NCBI GenBank assembly: GCA_029932755.1 | Contig: JAOZPK010000048.1 | Span: 1 to 15,144, forward strand | From: Candidatus Cloacimonadota bacterium | GTDB lineage: Bacteria; Cloacimonadota; Cloacimonadia; Cloacimonadales; TCS61 | Length of the DNA: 15,144 bases | Direction: 5' to 3' | Shown: piece by piece, positions 7,342-15,091 of the stretch | Numbering within the stretch: position 1 is the stretch's first letter | Layout: each line of letters opens with the position of its first letter | Position numbers and translations under genes: made by a program | The notes under the pieces: model-generated | Told to the model about the DNA's origin: nothing | What the model saw: the letters and a program-made list of their open reading frames with translations, nothing else | Database searches by the model: none

Positions 7342-7537
7342 ATTATTCTCCCAATTTTATTTTCTGTTACAGTCTTTTTTCTAAAAATGCTCAAGTCAAG
7401 AAAAAGTAATTTAAAATGATATTCTTATAAATCAATCTGTCGTTGGTAAAGTGTTTCATACTAGATCTTATAAAAATTAGCTTTACTTGCAAACCCCATT
7501 TCATCAAATTTGCTCCAAAATAAGAACTGGAGAATGG
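7342..7537. promoter_or_regulatory. Divergent intergenic region, presumed to hold two promoters
   Basis: This 196-bp AT-rich gap separates tsaB (leftward) and the acyltransferase gene (rightward), so it should contain promoters for both. A TATAAA at 7469-7474 could be a plus-strand -10 box, but the nearest TTGGTA (7443-7448) is 20 bp away, too far for a standard pair. A minus-strand TTGACT (complement of 7394-7399) has no good -10 box at 16-18 bp. No operator-like dyad or small ORF with a ribosome binding site was found. Confidence 0.35.
7348..7352 (-). promoter_or_regulatory. Shine-Dalgarno for the TTG start of tsaB
   Basis: Read on the minus strand this is GGGAG, 6 nt before the TTG start. 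It supports a TTG rather than an internal start for tsaB. Confidence 0.65.
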
Positions 7538-8425
7538 ATGAAGAAATCAACGAAGAGTAAAATAGAATTTTTCTTTTTTAAATTTTTCATCAATATATTT
7601 AAAACCTTTCCATACAAATTTACCAGAACATTTCTTGCTAAGCTTTTTGTATTTGGTGCTAGCATATTCAATATTCGTAAATCCTTAGCAAATGAGCAGC
7701 TTAAAATGGTTTTTCCTGATAAATCTGATAAAGAGATAAAAAATATTATCAAAAAAATGTATTATCATATGGGTTTAACAACAGCTGAATCATATTTTGG
7801 TGATAAAGAAAAACTATTTAAAACGTGTGAAGTACAGGGTTGGGAGAATCTAAAGAATGCTGTAGGAGGGGGAAAAGGTGTGATATTGGCTACCGGTCAT
7901 TTTGGAAATTGGGAACTTGCCGGTAAATATATTGCAGCACAATATGATTTAGCTGTTGTTGGTAAAAGACAGAGGAATAGATACTTTGATGAATATACAA
8001 ATGCACTGCGGTTAAAAGATAAAGTTATCGTTATAAATAAAAAGAATGCCCTTAGACCGATTCTCAAAATGTTAGGAGAAGGTTATATTGTAAGTTTATT
8101 AATGGATCAAAATGCAGGGCGAAATGGTGTGTTAACAGATTTTTTAGGGCATAAGGCTTCCACATTTGTCGGTGCTGCCAAGATTGCTATAAAAACTGGA
8201 TGTCCAATTGCTCCTGCTTACGCAATTAGAAACGATGATGGAAGCCATTTGTTCATTTGCGAAGAGATTATTTCTACTGAAGGATTTACAAACAGTTTAG
8301 AAGATATCACAAAATTAACAGAGATTATTTCTAAGAGAATTGAAAAATATATTTACCAATATCCTCATTTATGGTTCTGGGTACACAAACGCTGGAAAGG
8401 GCGTAAAAAAGCCAGAAAGATATAA
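7538..8425 (+). CDS. LpxL/HtrB-type lysophospholipid acyltransferase
   Basis: A 295-residue acyltransferase of the lipid A biosynthesis (LpxL/LpxM/LpxP) family, expected to transfer an acyl chain from acyl-ACP to a lipid A precursor or related glycolipid at the inner membrane. The catalytic H-x4-E is ATGHFGNWE, with H121 and E126. Later family features are an arginine-rich KRQRNRYFDEY segment, MDQNAGRNG (the DQ-x2 block), a GAAKIAIKTGCPIAPAYAIR strand and a C-terminal QYPHLWFWVHKRWK, which is very typical. A hydrophobic, aromatic N-terminal helix (about 10-40) would anchor it. ATG 7538 is chosen because GGAG at 7529-7532 lies 5 nt upstream; the open frame extends to a TTG at 7487 without a good ribosome binding site. 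It implies an LPS-type outer membrane, but a role on another lipid, such as an ornithine lipid or lauroyl acceptor, is possible. Confidence 0.9.
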   Translation: MKKSTKSKIEFFFFKFFINIFKTFPYKFTRTFLAKLFVFGASIFNIRKSLANEQLKMVFPDKSDKEIKNIIKKMYYHMGLTTAESYFGDKEKLFKTCEVQGWENLKNAVGGGKGVILATGHFGNWELAGKYIAAQYDLAVVGKRQRNRYFDEYTNALRLKDKVIVINKKNALRPILKMLGEGYIVSLLMDQNAGRNGVLTDFLGHKASTFVGAAKIAIKTGCPIAPAYAIRNDDGSHLFICEEIISTEGFTNSLEDITKLTEIISKRIEKYIYQYPHLWFWVHKRWKGRKKARKI

Positions 8426-8463
8426 TGCTTTACAATAAAGTTAAATTGCAAACATTTGCCAAT

Positions 8464-8469
8464 AAGGAG
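8464..8469 (+). promoter_or_regulatory. Shine-Dalgarno for the TTG start of the secreted protein gene
   Basis: AAGGAG lies 5 nt before TTG 8475, which opens a typical signal peptide. No ATG is in a comparable position. Confidence 0.75.
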
Positions 8470-8474
8470 TAGTT

Positions 8475-10448
8475 TTGAAAAGATATGTTTTCGTTATAAT
8501 AATGCTTGCTTTTTCAATGCTTAATGCTGTTGATTATCATACTGCATCAGGTAATAACGTGAAGCCTTCAGTGCGGGATACACTTATTTATTATCATACA
8601 AATACAGATGACCAGCATTGGTATGGAAGCGATAGTTGGGCAGTTAAGTTTGAATTCAATGAATTATATCCTGAAATTGATTCCCTCTCCTTCGAAGCAG
8701 AAGGTGCAAATATATTCATACCAGGAAGTTCCGGTTCAAATTCCTTAACTATCAAACTATGTGAAGATAGATATGGTCAACCTCTTACTCATCCTGATAG
8801 TTTATTATTCATGCAAACTTTGCAAGTTTCTGAGATACAGTATCAAAATTGGAATTACATTCCATTTTCTAATACTATTACCGACACAACTTTATGGCTT
8901 GTTGTAGATTATCCAACAAATTCTACTAACCAGTTCATCTCAGCTTCTGCAATTGGAGGTATGCAAAGTTATTTTTTAAATAATGGTTACTACTACAATA
9001 TGTTTGCCATTAGTTATGATTCGGAATTTCTTTTTAGTCTTCAGGGCAGATTTTTAACTGATGGAACAGATCTGGATTTTGTATCAATCAATTGGGAAGG
9101 TGAATTTCTACCGAATAGTTTTTTATACCCGATAATTACAATAAAGAATAATTCTGATATTCCGGTCTCAGGGAGTTATATTCTTCCTTTATTGGAAGAT
9201 CCAAATGGTGAAATTGAGCTTATTTACGCCGCAGATAGTACATCTTGCCAACAAATTGATTTACCGGTACTTAATGCAAATGAAATTTATGTATTTAATT
9301 TAAGTGATAGTCTTATGTATATACTTCCGGATAGAGCTTCTCAATATCAATTTGAAGCTGAGCTATTTTGTGAAACAGATAGTTTAACACAGAATAATTC
9401 AATTGAAGATGAATTTCAAATTTATGTTGGACAATTGGATAAACTTTTAATCGAGAATGCCGTGCAATTAAATAATTCAAACTCTAATAATATCTGGTCT
9501 GCCCAGGCATCAATTCTGGATACTTCAAATTGTATTTCTGTAAATTATTTTGCCGATCTTAATGATGAACCGTTTTATAATGATGATTCTTATGAAAGAT
9601 TTCATTATTATGATTTAATGGGATTTCCTGCAACTATTATCGGTGGTAGTGAAAAGTTACTGGGTTACACCACGGGATATTCTACTCAATTAACAGAACT
9701 TTACAATGCTGCACTTTTAAATAAAACATTTATCAATAATGATACCTGCTTTGCTCTTTATAACGATTTAGGAAATGTTGGCTTCAGTTACGAATTAGAA
9801 AACATAGAAACTCTACTTTTTGATGATTTTATTAATGATCTAACATTGCGAGTTGGAGTGATTGAAAATGTTGAGAATGTACCGGGTATACCTGCTGATA
9901 CGAATATACCAGTTTTTACATATTTAATTGCTGAAGTGGATGCATCTCAATTTTTAGATGGTTTAACCATTTCTGATACTGTCCTTTTTAATATGAATGA
10001 TGACTTTGAGATTATAACTGGTGATACGGATAATTGTGATATTATTTACTGGCTTCAAAATGATGAAACAAAAGAGGTCTTTCATGTGAACAAACTTCCA
10101 TTCACAGAATTCCAGCCTGGGCTTGTTAACCTGGATGAGGATGAAATTCCTAATACTGATCATCGTTTACTTATCTTTCCAAATCCGTGTAAAACTACAG
10201 AAACAATGAATATTTTCTTCTCTCTTACGAATACGATCCAATCTGCTGAATTAAAGATATATAACATAAAAGGACAATTAGTGAAAAAAATAACACAAGA
10301 ACCAGCATCAAGGAACGTTTCTTTTATTTGGAATGGGAAGGATCATTTTAATAAGCAAGTTTCCAGTGGGATATATCTAATGCAGATTAAAGCGGAAGTT
10401 AATGGTAAAGAATATAAATTCAATAAAAAAAGTTTATTGATAAGGTGA
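8475..10448 (+). CDS. Large secreted protein with degenerate Omp28-like domain and C-terminal sorting domain
   Basis: A 657-residue protein starting at TTG. A signal peptide (1-18, cleavage likely after LNA) is followed by a beta-rich region (20-195), an Ig/CARDB-like region (about 200-315, TIKNNSDIPVSGSY), and a segment at about 320-420 that resembles Omp28-like thioredoxin-fold proteins (LLIENAVQL, then NYFADLNDEPFYNDD, then YYDLMGFPATIIGG). The Cys-x-x-Cys expected after the first of these is replaced by an Asn/Ser-rich stretch at 333-340, so disulfide chemistry is unlikely there. Residues 566-657 form a FlgD-like/Por-secretion-tail domain: IFPNPC, LKIYNIKGQLVKKI, WNGKD and SSGIYLMQIK. In FCB bacteria this type of tail directs export by the type IX route or surface anchoring; whether a T9SS exists here is not shown. 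Acidic, Asn/Asp-rich composition suits an extracellular protein. The function is unknown. Confidence 0.78.
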   Translation: MKRYVFVIIMLAFSMLNAVDYHTASGNNVKPSVRDTLIYYHTNTDDQHWYGSDSWAVKFEFNELYPEIDSLSFEAEGANIFIPGSSGSNSLTIKLCEDRYGQPLTHPDSLLFMQTLQVSEIQYQNWNYIPFSNTITDTTLWLVVDYPTNSTNQFISASAIGGMQSYFLNNGYYYNMFAISYDSEFLFSLQGRFLTDGTDLDFVSINWEGEFLPNSFLYPIITIKNNSDIPVSGSYILPLLEDPNGEIELIYAADSTSCQQIDLPVLNANEIYVFNLSDSLMYILPDRASQYQFEAELFCETDSLTQNNSIEDEFQIYVGQLDKLLIENAVQLNNSNSNNIWSAQASILDTSNCISVNYFADLNDEPFYNDDSYERFHYYDLMGFPATIIGGSEKLLGYTTGYSTQLTELYNAALLNKTFINNDTCFALYNDLGNVGFSYELENIETLLFDDFINDLTLRVGVIENVENVPGIPADTNIPVFTYLIAEVDASQFLDGLTISDTVLFNMNDDFEIITGDTDNCDIIYWLQNDETKEVFHVNKLPFTEFQPGLVNLDEDEIPNTDHRLLIFPNPCKTTETMNIFFSLTNTIQSAELKIYNIKGQLVKKITQEPASRNVSFIWNGKDHFNKQVSSGIYLMQIKAEVNGKEYKFNKKSLLIR

Positions 10449-10450
10449 AA

Positions 10451-11500
10451 ATGAAGAATAAAAATATATTTGATAAAAAATACTTTGAGCTGACTGGGTG
10501 TGTTCATAATCATACTGGGTATTCCTTTGATGCACAAGTGAGACTTAGTAAGATAATTAAAGTAGCTAAAAAAAATGAATTGGATTACATTACTATAAAC
10601 GATCATCATACAATGGCTGCACGAGAAGATGAAGCAGTTAATAAAGAAACTGATCTTATCGTGATTGTTGGTGCTGAAATTAACGATCCCCAGAAGAATA
10701 ATCACTTTCTGGTTTTTAATACTGATGAAATAATACAGGGCAAGGAAGCAAAAGAATATGTTCAGCATTATGCTGAGTCGGAAGCAATAAGCTTTATTGC
10801 ACATCCTTTTGAAAAGAGAGCCTCTAAACGATTTAGAAAATATATTTGGACGGATAAGAAAAATGATAATTTTGATGGAATTGAGATTTGGAATTATCTT
10901 TCGGAATGGATCGGGAAACTGAATCCAAAACTAAATGGATTATTCTTTGTTCTATTTCCATCTTTGTTTGTGAAGAAACCACTCCGTGAAACCTTGGATT
11001 ATTGGGATGAATTAAATAATGCGGGGAAGAGAAGATCAGCAATTGGTAGTGTGGATGCTCATTCTGAACGAATAGAAAAATTTGGTTTTAAATTAGAATT
11101 TCTTACTCACAAAACATTGTTTCGTTCAATTCGTACAAATGTTCTTATTCCTGAAGATGCCCAAATTGATCAGCAGAATATTTTGAAAGCTTTGAAAAAT
11201 GGTAATAGCTACATCGTAAATTATAAAGTTGGGAATCCATACGACTTTTATGCAGGTATTGCTTCATCAAAAGACAAAAGCGCTATCTTTGGTGAAGAAT
11301 TACAATTTACTGAGAATATGTATTTTTATTTTAAACTTCCTAAAATTGCCAGAGTAAAACTTTATAGAAATGGCAAGAAGATCGTCTCTAAACTTGATGA
11401 AAAAGGAAGATTTGAAATCAAACAAAAAGGGAATTACAGACTAGAAATTTATAGATTCGGTTACGGGTGGATCTTTACAAATAATATTTATGTAGTATAG
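10451..11500 (+). CDS. PHP-domain metallohydrolase (CehA/McbA-like)
   Basis: A 349-residue cytosolic protein without a signal peptide. It carries a full set of PHP metal ligands: HNH (19-21, in GCVHNHTGYSFD), D51-H52-H53 (INDHH), E76 (VGAEI), H85, H118 (IAHPFE) and D202/H204 (SVDAH). PHP enzymes hydrolyse phosphoesters with two or three metal ions; this wording is closest to the CehA/McbA-like and TrpH-like groups. The substrate cannot be read from sequence. The C-terminal 80 or so residues (KLPKIARVKLYRNGKKI, then GNYRLEIYR) look like a small beta-sandwich seen at the end of such proteins. The ATG at 10451 is preferred (AAGG 5 nt upstream); a GTG at 10445 is also in frame and would overlap the preceding stop by 4 bp. 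Either way the spacing suggests co-expression with the gene upstream. Confidence 0.85.
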   Translation: MKNKNIFDKKYFELTGCVHNHTGYSFDAQVRLSKIIKVAKKNELDYITINDHHTMAAREDEAVNKETDLIVIVGAEINDPQKNNHFLVFNTDEIIQGKEAKEYVQHYAESEAISFIAHPFEKRASKRFRKYIWTDKKNDNFDGIEIWNYLSEWIGKLNPKLNGLFFVLFPSLFVKKPLRETLDYWDELNNAGKRRSAIGSVDAHSERIEKFGFKLEFLTHKTLFRSIRTNVLIPEDAQIDQQNILKALKNGNSYIVNYKVGNPYDFYAGIASSKDKSAIFGEELQFTENMYFYFKLPKIARVKLYRNGKKIVSKLDEKGRFEIKQKGNYRLEIYRFGYGWIFTNNIYVV

Positions 11501-11510
11501 GAAGGAAAAT

Positions 11511-12455
11511 ATGAGTAAAATTTTTGTTAATGAACTAAAAGATCATCTGAATAAGGAAATCATCAGCAATTTTCTGGTAACAGAAAAAATTCTGCGTGAA
11601 GGTGCAAAAGATTTTTTTATTAGGCTTAAATTGGCTGATAGTTCGGGTTCAATTGCCGGCAACGTATGGAATAATGCAAAAGCTGTCGCTGAGAAATTTG
11701 AAGAAGGTGATGTGATTCAGGTTAAAGGTTTTATAATCACATATAAAGCTCAACTTCAAGTTACAGTAAATAAAATAAAGAAAGTACCTCAAGAAGAATA
11801 TGATCTAAATGATTTTTTAGAGACAACATCAAAAGATATGAATAAGCTATCGGATAAACTATTTGAATATATAGATAGCATACATAATAAATATTTAAAA
11901 GAGTTGTTAACAAATATATTTGAAGATAAAGAATTTTTTACAAAATTCGGGCAAGCACCGGCAGCTAAAGGCTGGCATCATAATTACATTGGAGGGTTAT
12001 TGGAACATACAATATCTGTTACAGGCTTATGTGACTATGCCTCTCATAATTATAAAGTTGATAGAGATTTATTGGTAAGCGGAGGTATCCTGCATGATAT
12101 AGGAAAAGTCTTCGAATATCAGGTAGTTCCAAATATTGAATTCACTCCAGTAGGAAGATTAGTTGGGCATATTCCGCTTGGGGATAATTTCGTTGCAGAT
12201 AAGACAAAAGAGATCAATAATTTCCCTACTGATCTTCTCATGAAATTGCGTCATTTGATCCTTTCTCATCATGGTGAATATGAAATGGCATCGGCCAGAC
12301 TTCCGCAAACATTAGAAGCTACAATCCTTCATCAAGCAGATAACTTTGATGCACAGGCAATTGGTGTGCAGCAGCTAAAAGACGCAGTTACAGATGAAAA
12401 TGCACTTTGGACTGAATTTGATAGATTAAACAGTAGATTTTACTATATCAAATAA
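11511..12455 (+). CDS. yhaM: YhaM-like 3'-5' exoribonuclease (OB fold plus HD domain)
   Basis: A 314-residue protein with the YhaM/CBF1 architecture. An N-terminal OB-fold nucleic-acid binding domain (about 1-92; FFIRLKLADSSGSIAGNVWN, then GDVIQVKGFI) is followed by a helical linker and an HD hydrolase domain (about 150-290). HD ligands visible are H166 in LLEHT, H195-D196 in GGILHDIGK, H220, H253-H254 in LSHHGE and D277 in HQADNFDAQ. B. subtilis YhaM degrades RNA and DNA 3'-5' with Mn2+; the family matches closely, though it is less often discussed outside Firmicutes. AAGGA at 11502-11506 precedes the ATG by 4 nt, and the gap to the PHP gene is 10 bp. The WalJ-like gene follows after 3 bp, so these three genes are likely one operon. 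Confidence 0.88.
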   Translation: MSKIFVNELKDHLNKEIISNFLVTEKILREGAKDFFIRLKLADSSGSIAGNVWNNAKAVAEKFEEGDVIQVKGFIITYKAQLQVTVNKIKKVPQEEYDLNDFLETTSKDMNKLSDKLFEYIDSIHNKYLKELLTNIFEDKEFFTKFGQAPAAKGWHHNYIGGLLEHTISVTGLCDYASHNYKVDRDLLVSGGILHDIGKVFEYQVVPNIEFTPVGRLVGHIPLGDNFVADKTKEINNFPTDLLMKLRHLILSHHGEYEMASARLPQTLEATILHQADNFDAQAIGVQQLKDAVTDENALWTEFDRLNSRFYYIK

Positions 12456-12458
12456 AAT

Positions 12459-13244
12459 ATGTTTCAAACATCTGTATTAGCAAGTGGCAGCAAAGGGAAC
12501 TCGATCCTGATAAGAACAAAAAGTACGAAAATACTTCTTGATGCAGGACTAAGCGGTAAGAAAATAACAAATTTTATTCAAAGTATCAAATTGGATGAAA
12601 ATAAATTGGATGGAGTTGTTATCAGCCATGAACACAGTGACCATATCCGTGGAGCCGGTATCATTTGCCGTAAATTACAAATTCCGCTTTATATTACTAA
12701 ACCTACTTATGAAGTATGTCGGGAGCGTTTAGGAAATTTACCGGTTGGTGTAATTTACTTTGAAAACGGATCATCATTTACAATCGGAAATATTGAGATT
12801 AGGGCATTTCGATCTTCACATGATGTAATTGACGGAAGTAATTTCACTCTTAAAAAAGTTGGAGATGATACCAGAAAATTAGCAATTGCAACCGATCTTG
12901 GCTTCAGCTCTTTTTTGATGATAACGCAACTAAAGAATTCCACTTCTATAATTCTAGAAAGTAACCATGATATTAAAATGCTTATTAATGGATCATATCC
13001 ACCGCACTTAAAACAACGTATAAAAAGTAAACAAGGTCATCTTTCCAATGAACAAGCCGTTAATGTAATAAAAGAAGTTTATCATCCAGGATTGAAGAAT
13101 ATAATTCTTGCGCATCTGAGCGAGGAAAATAATCTTCCCGCTAAAGCAGAGAAGCTTATGAGAGATTATTTGCATAGTATAAATCATGATCTGCAGATTA
13201 TTGTTGCTTCACAGTATAAATCAACAAAATTAATAGATGTGTAA
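12459..13244 (+). CDS. walJ: WalJ/YycJ-like MBL-fold metallohydrolase
   Basis: A 261-residue metallo-beta-lactamase-fold hydrolase. The opening VLASGSKGNSILI is the hallmark of the YycJ/WalJ group. The metal motif is SHEHSDH (H57, H59, D61, H62), the next His is in SSHD (about residue 115), the D of ATDLG supplies the bridging ligand position, and the late His is in GHLSN or LAHLSEENN. In Firmicutes, WalJ is linked to the WalRK two-component system and has been described as a DNA exonuclease affecting replication and mutation; here no walRK genes are adjacent, so a nuclease or other phosphodiesterase role is inference. The start codon is 3 bp after the yhaM stop and has no recognisable Shine-Dalgarno, which suggests translational coupling. 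Confidence 0.88.
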   Translation: MFQTSVLASGSKGNSILIRTKSTKILLDAGLSGKKITNFIQSIKLDENKLDGVVISHEHSDHIRGAGIICRKLQIPLYITKPTYEVCRERLGNLPVGVIYFENGSSFTIGNIEIRAFRSSHDVIDGSNFTLKKVGDDTRKLAIATDLGFSSFLMITQLKNSTSIILESNHDIKMLINGSYPPHLKQRIKSKQGHLSNEQAVNVIKEVYHPGLKNIILAHLSEENNLPAKAEKLMRDYLHSINHDLQIIVASQYKSTKLIDV

Positions 13245-13265
13245 TTTAAAAGTAAAAGGAAAAAA

Positions 13266-14201
13266 ATGTTAATTTCAATAATATTATTATTATTTGGATT
13301 TGTGATAGTTGTAAAGGGTGCAGATTTCTTAATTGATGGTGCGTCATCGCTTGCAAAGAAGATGTCCATTTCGGAAATTGCAATCGGACTCACAATAGTT
13401 GCTTTTGGTACTTCAGCTCCTGAGCTTATTGTGAATATATTTGCCAGTATTGGTGGACATCACGAGATTACATTTGGAAATATTTTAGGAAGTAATATCT
13501 TCAATATTCTCATGGTTCTAGGAGTTGCCGGTATAATCTCAACGATAGTAGTTCAAAGAAATACAATTTTAAAAGAAATACCATTTTTGCTTATAGCTAC
13601 TTTGTTAGTGTTTGGCCTGGCACTATGGAATTCTGATCTTTCACTTATTGATGGTTTTATTCTTCTTGCATTTCTAATTGTCTTTTTCATTTATGTTATT
13701 ACGTTTCTTAAAACTAAAACCCTATTAGGGTCAGATATAAAAGAACGTTCATATCTAGTTACAATTCTCATGATGATATTTGGTATGATTGGACTATTTT
13801 TTGGTGGAAAATTTGTGGTTGATAATGCTGTGATAATTGCACGACATTTTGAAGTGAGCGAGAAATTTATCGGGCTTACAATTGTTGCTTTAGGTACATC
13901 TCTTCCGGAACTGGCAACTTCTACCATAGCTATTACAAAAGGTAGGAATGATTTAGCAATTGGTAATGTGATTGGCTCAAATCTTTTTAATATTCTGCTT
14001 GTTTTGGGAGTAAGTTCGATTATTGCTCCGATTCAATATGATATTGCACTAAATATTGATTTTATTTTTCTTTGTGTTATCACGATCATGCTATTTATCA
14101 CAATGTTTATTGGTAAGAAACATAAACTCACTAAGATAGAAGCAGTATTTTTTATAATTTTATATATTGCATATTTAGTATTTATATTTTATAGAAAGTA
14201 G
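13266..14201 (+). CDS. CaxA/YrbG-family Ca2+/Na+ antiporter
   Basis: A 311-residue inner-membrane cation exchanger with about ten hydrophobic segments. It shows the two inverted Na_Ca_ex repeats: alpha-1 GLTIVAFGTSAPEL (41-54) with GNILGSNIFNILMVLG (71-86), and alpha-2 GLTIVALGTSLPEL (203-216) with GNVIGSNLFNILLVLG (233-248). E53 and E215 are the conserved ion-binding acids. A charged cytoplasmic loop at about 148-162 separates the halves. Known members exchange Ca2+ for Na+ or H+; which ions are used here cannot be told. AAAGGA lies 5 nt before the ATG. It follows walJ by 21 bp and may be a distal gene of the same transcription unit. Confidence 0.93.
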   Translation: MLISIILLLFGFVIVVKGADFLIDGASSLAKKMSISEIAIGLTIVAFGTSAPELIVNIFASIGGHHEITFGNILGSNIFNILMVLGVAGIISTIVVQRNTILKEIPFLLIATLLVFGLALWNSDLSLIDGFILLAFLIVFFIYVITFLKTKTLLGSDIKERSYLVTILMMIFGMIGLFFGGKFVVDNAVIIARHFEVSEKFIGLTIVALGTSLPELATSTIAITKGRNDLAIGNVIGSNLFNILLVLGVSSIIAPIQYDIALNIDFIFLCVITIMLFITMFIGKKHKLTKIEAVFFIILYIAYLVFIFYRK

Positions 14202-14254
14202 GAAATGAATATTGAATGATAACTGATATAAGATTTTAGAAGTGGAGAAATTTA

Positions 14255-14926
14255 ATGCAAAAATTGTTAATATTAAATTGCACTTTAGCTAAGGCTGGTA
14301 TAGAAAGATTAAACAATTTGTTTACCAGTATTTTTGAGAAATATGATATTGATTTTGAAATTTTCCACTTAACCGATACAATTGAAAATATTAATGAATT
14401 TTCTCATCTTATAATTAGTGGCTCTGCACTTCTTGCTTCGCAGAAAAATGAGAACGACAATAGATTATACGACATTATTCAACAATTTAATAACAAAAGC
14501 ATTCTGGGAATATGTTATGGTCATCAAATACTGGCAAAAGCATTAATGAAGAAAAATGTTTGCCGCAAAAGCAGCACACCGGAATTGAGTTGGCGAAAAG
14601 TTGAATTAGTTTCCAATTCAATATTTGAGGGTATTTCCAAACCTGTGTTTTATGAATCACATCTTGAGGAAGTGTTTGGTTTGACCGATGATTTTACAAT
14701 TATTGCATCAAATTCTAATTGTGATATTCAAGGTTATCAATATAGAAATCTACCTATCTGGGGTGTACAGTTTCACCCTGAAATTACATTTACGTTCGGT
14801 CAACAATCTATAAAGAATAAACTTGCCAACTACGAATCAATGAGAAGGTTCTTTAAAAATGAATTGGATAATCCTGAATATATTGAACAAAACTTCAAGA
14901 TCTTTGAAAATTTTATAAATCATTAA
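14255..14926 (+). CDS. Stand-alone class I glutamine amidotransferase-like protein
   Basis: A 223-residue cytosolic protein of the class I GATase fold. The nucleophile elbow is LGICYGHQILA with C87, and the other triad members are H174 and E176 in WGVQFHPEI. The oxyanion-side block is LIISGSALL (52-60), where GuaA has a GG(P/S)-like loop. With an intact triad it should be able to hydrolyse glutamine or a gamma-glutamyl compound, as do the GuaA N-domain, PuuD-like and YfeJ-like proteins. No synthase domain is fused and no synthase gene is adjacent, so the partner or substrate is unknown. The C-terminal 45 residues are helical and charged. GGAG at 14244-14247 is 7 nt before the ATG. The gap from the antiporter gene is 53 bp with nothing recognisable in it. 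Confidence 0.82.
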   Translation: MQKLLILNCTLAKAGIERLNNLFTSIFEKYDIDFEIFHLTDTIENINEFSHLIISGSALLASQKNENDNRLYDIIQQFNNKSILGICYGHQILAKALMKKNVCRKSSTPELSWRKVELVSNSIFEGISKPVFYESHLEEVFGLTDDFTIIASNSNCDIQGYQYRNLPIWGVQFHPEITFTFGQQSIKNKLANYESMRRFFKNELDNPEYIEQNFKIFENFINH

Positions 14927-14952
14927 AAAATAAGTTTTGAATAATAGAGTGT

Positions 14953-15055
14953 TTTGTCATCCTGAGTTCTGCGATAGCAGAGTATCGAAGGATTAAAATA
15001 AATAATCAATTTATTCACTTCGATACGTCGTTTCACTCCTACTCAGTGTGACAAA
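14953..15055. repeat. Imperfect inverted repeat, dispersed palindromic-repeat type
   Basis: Two 38-base arms (14953-14990 and 15018-15055) face each other across a 27-base AT-rich centre. The outer ends match (TTTGTCA, then CTGAGT after two mismatches) and the inner ends match (GTATCGAAG); the 14 bases between differ in all but two places. The left arm has its own small hairpin, TCTGC-GATA-GCAGA (14968-14981). The wording TGTCATCCTGAG with CGAAGGAT resembles short dispersed intergenic repeats that I recall from many bacterial genomes, including FCB members. The base composition differs from its surroundings. It could be a non-autonomous element remnant or act as a transcript-end hairpin; other copies cannot be checked within this window. 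Confidence 0.7.
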
Positions 15056-15091
15056 TTATAAGCCCAATAGTAATTTACAAAAGGAGATAAT

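Noticed and set aside
7487..7537. Longer N-terminus for the acyltransferase from TTG 7487
   Set aside because: No ribosome binding site there, and the extra 17 residues do not look like the family; GGAG before ATG 7538 is better.
8428..8440. CTTTA-CAA-TAAAG hairpin after the acyltransferase gene
   Set aside because: Five mostly A/T pairs and no T-run after it; likely chance.
10343..10804. 153-codon antisense ORF over the end of the secreted protein gene and the start of the PHP gene
   Set aside because: It overlaps two well-supported genes, is low-complexity Phe/Ile-rich and has no recognisable domain or ribosome binding site.
14930..14998. Short ORF running through the left arm of the inverted repeat
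   Set aside because: TTG start without a ribosome binding site, about 20 codons, and its sequence is explained by the repeat.
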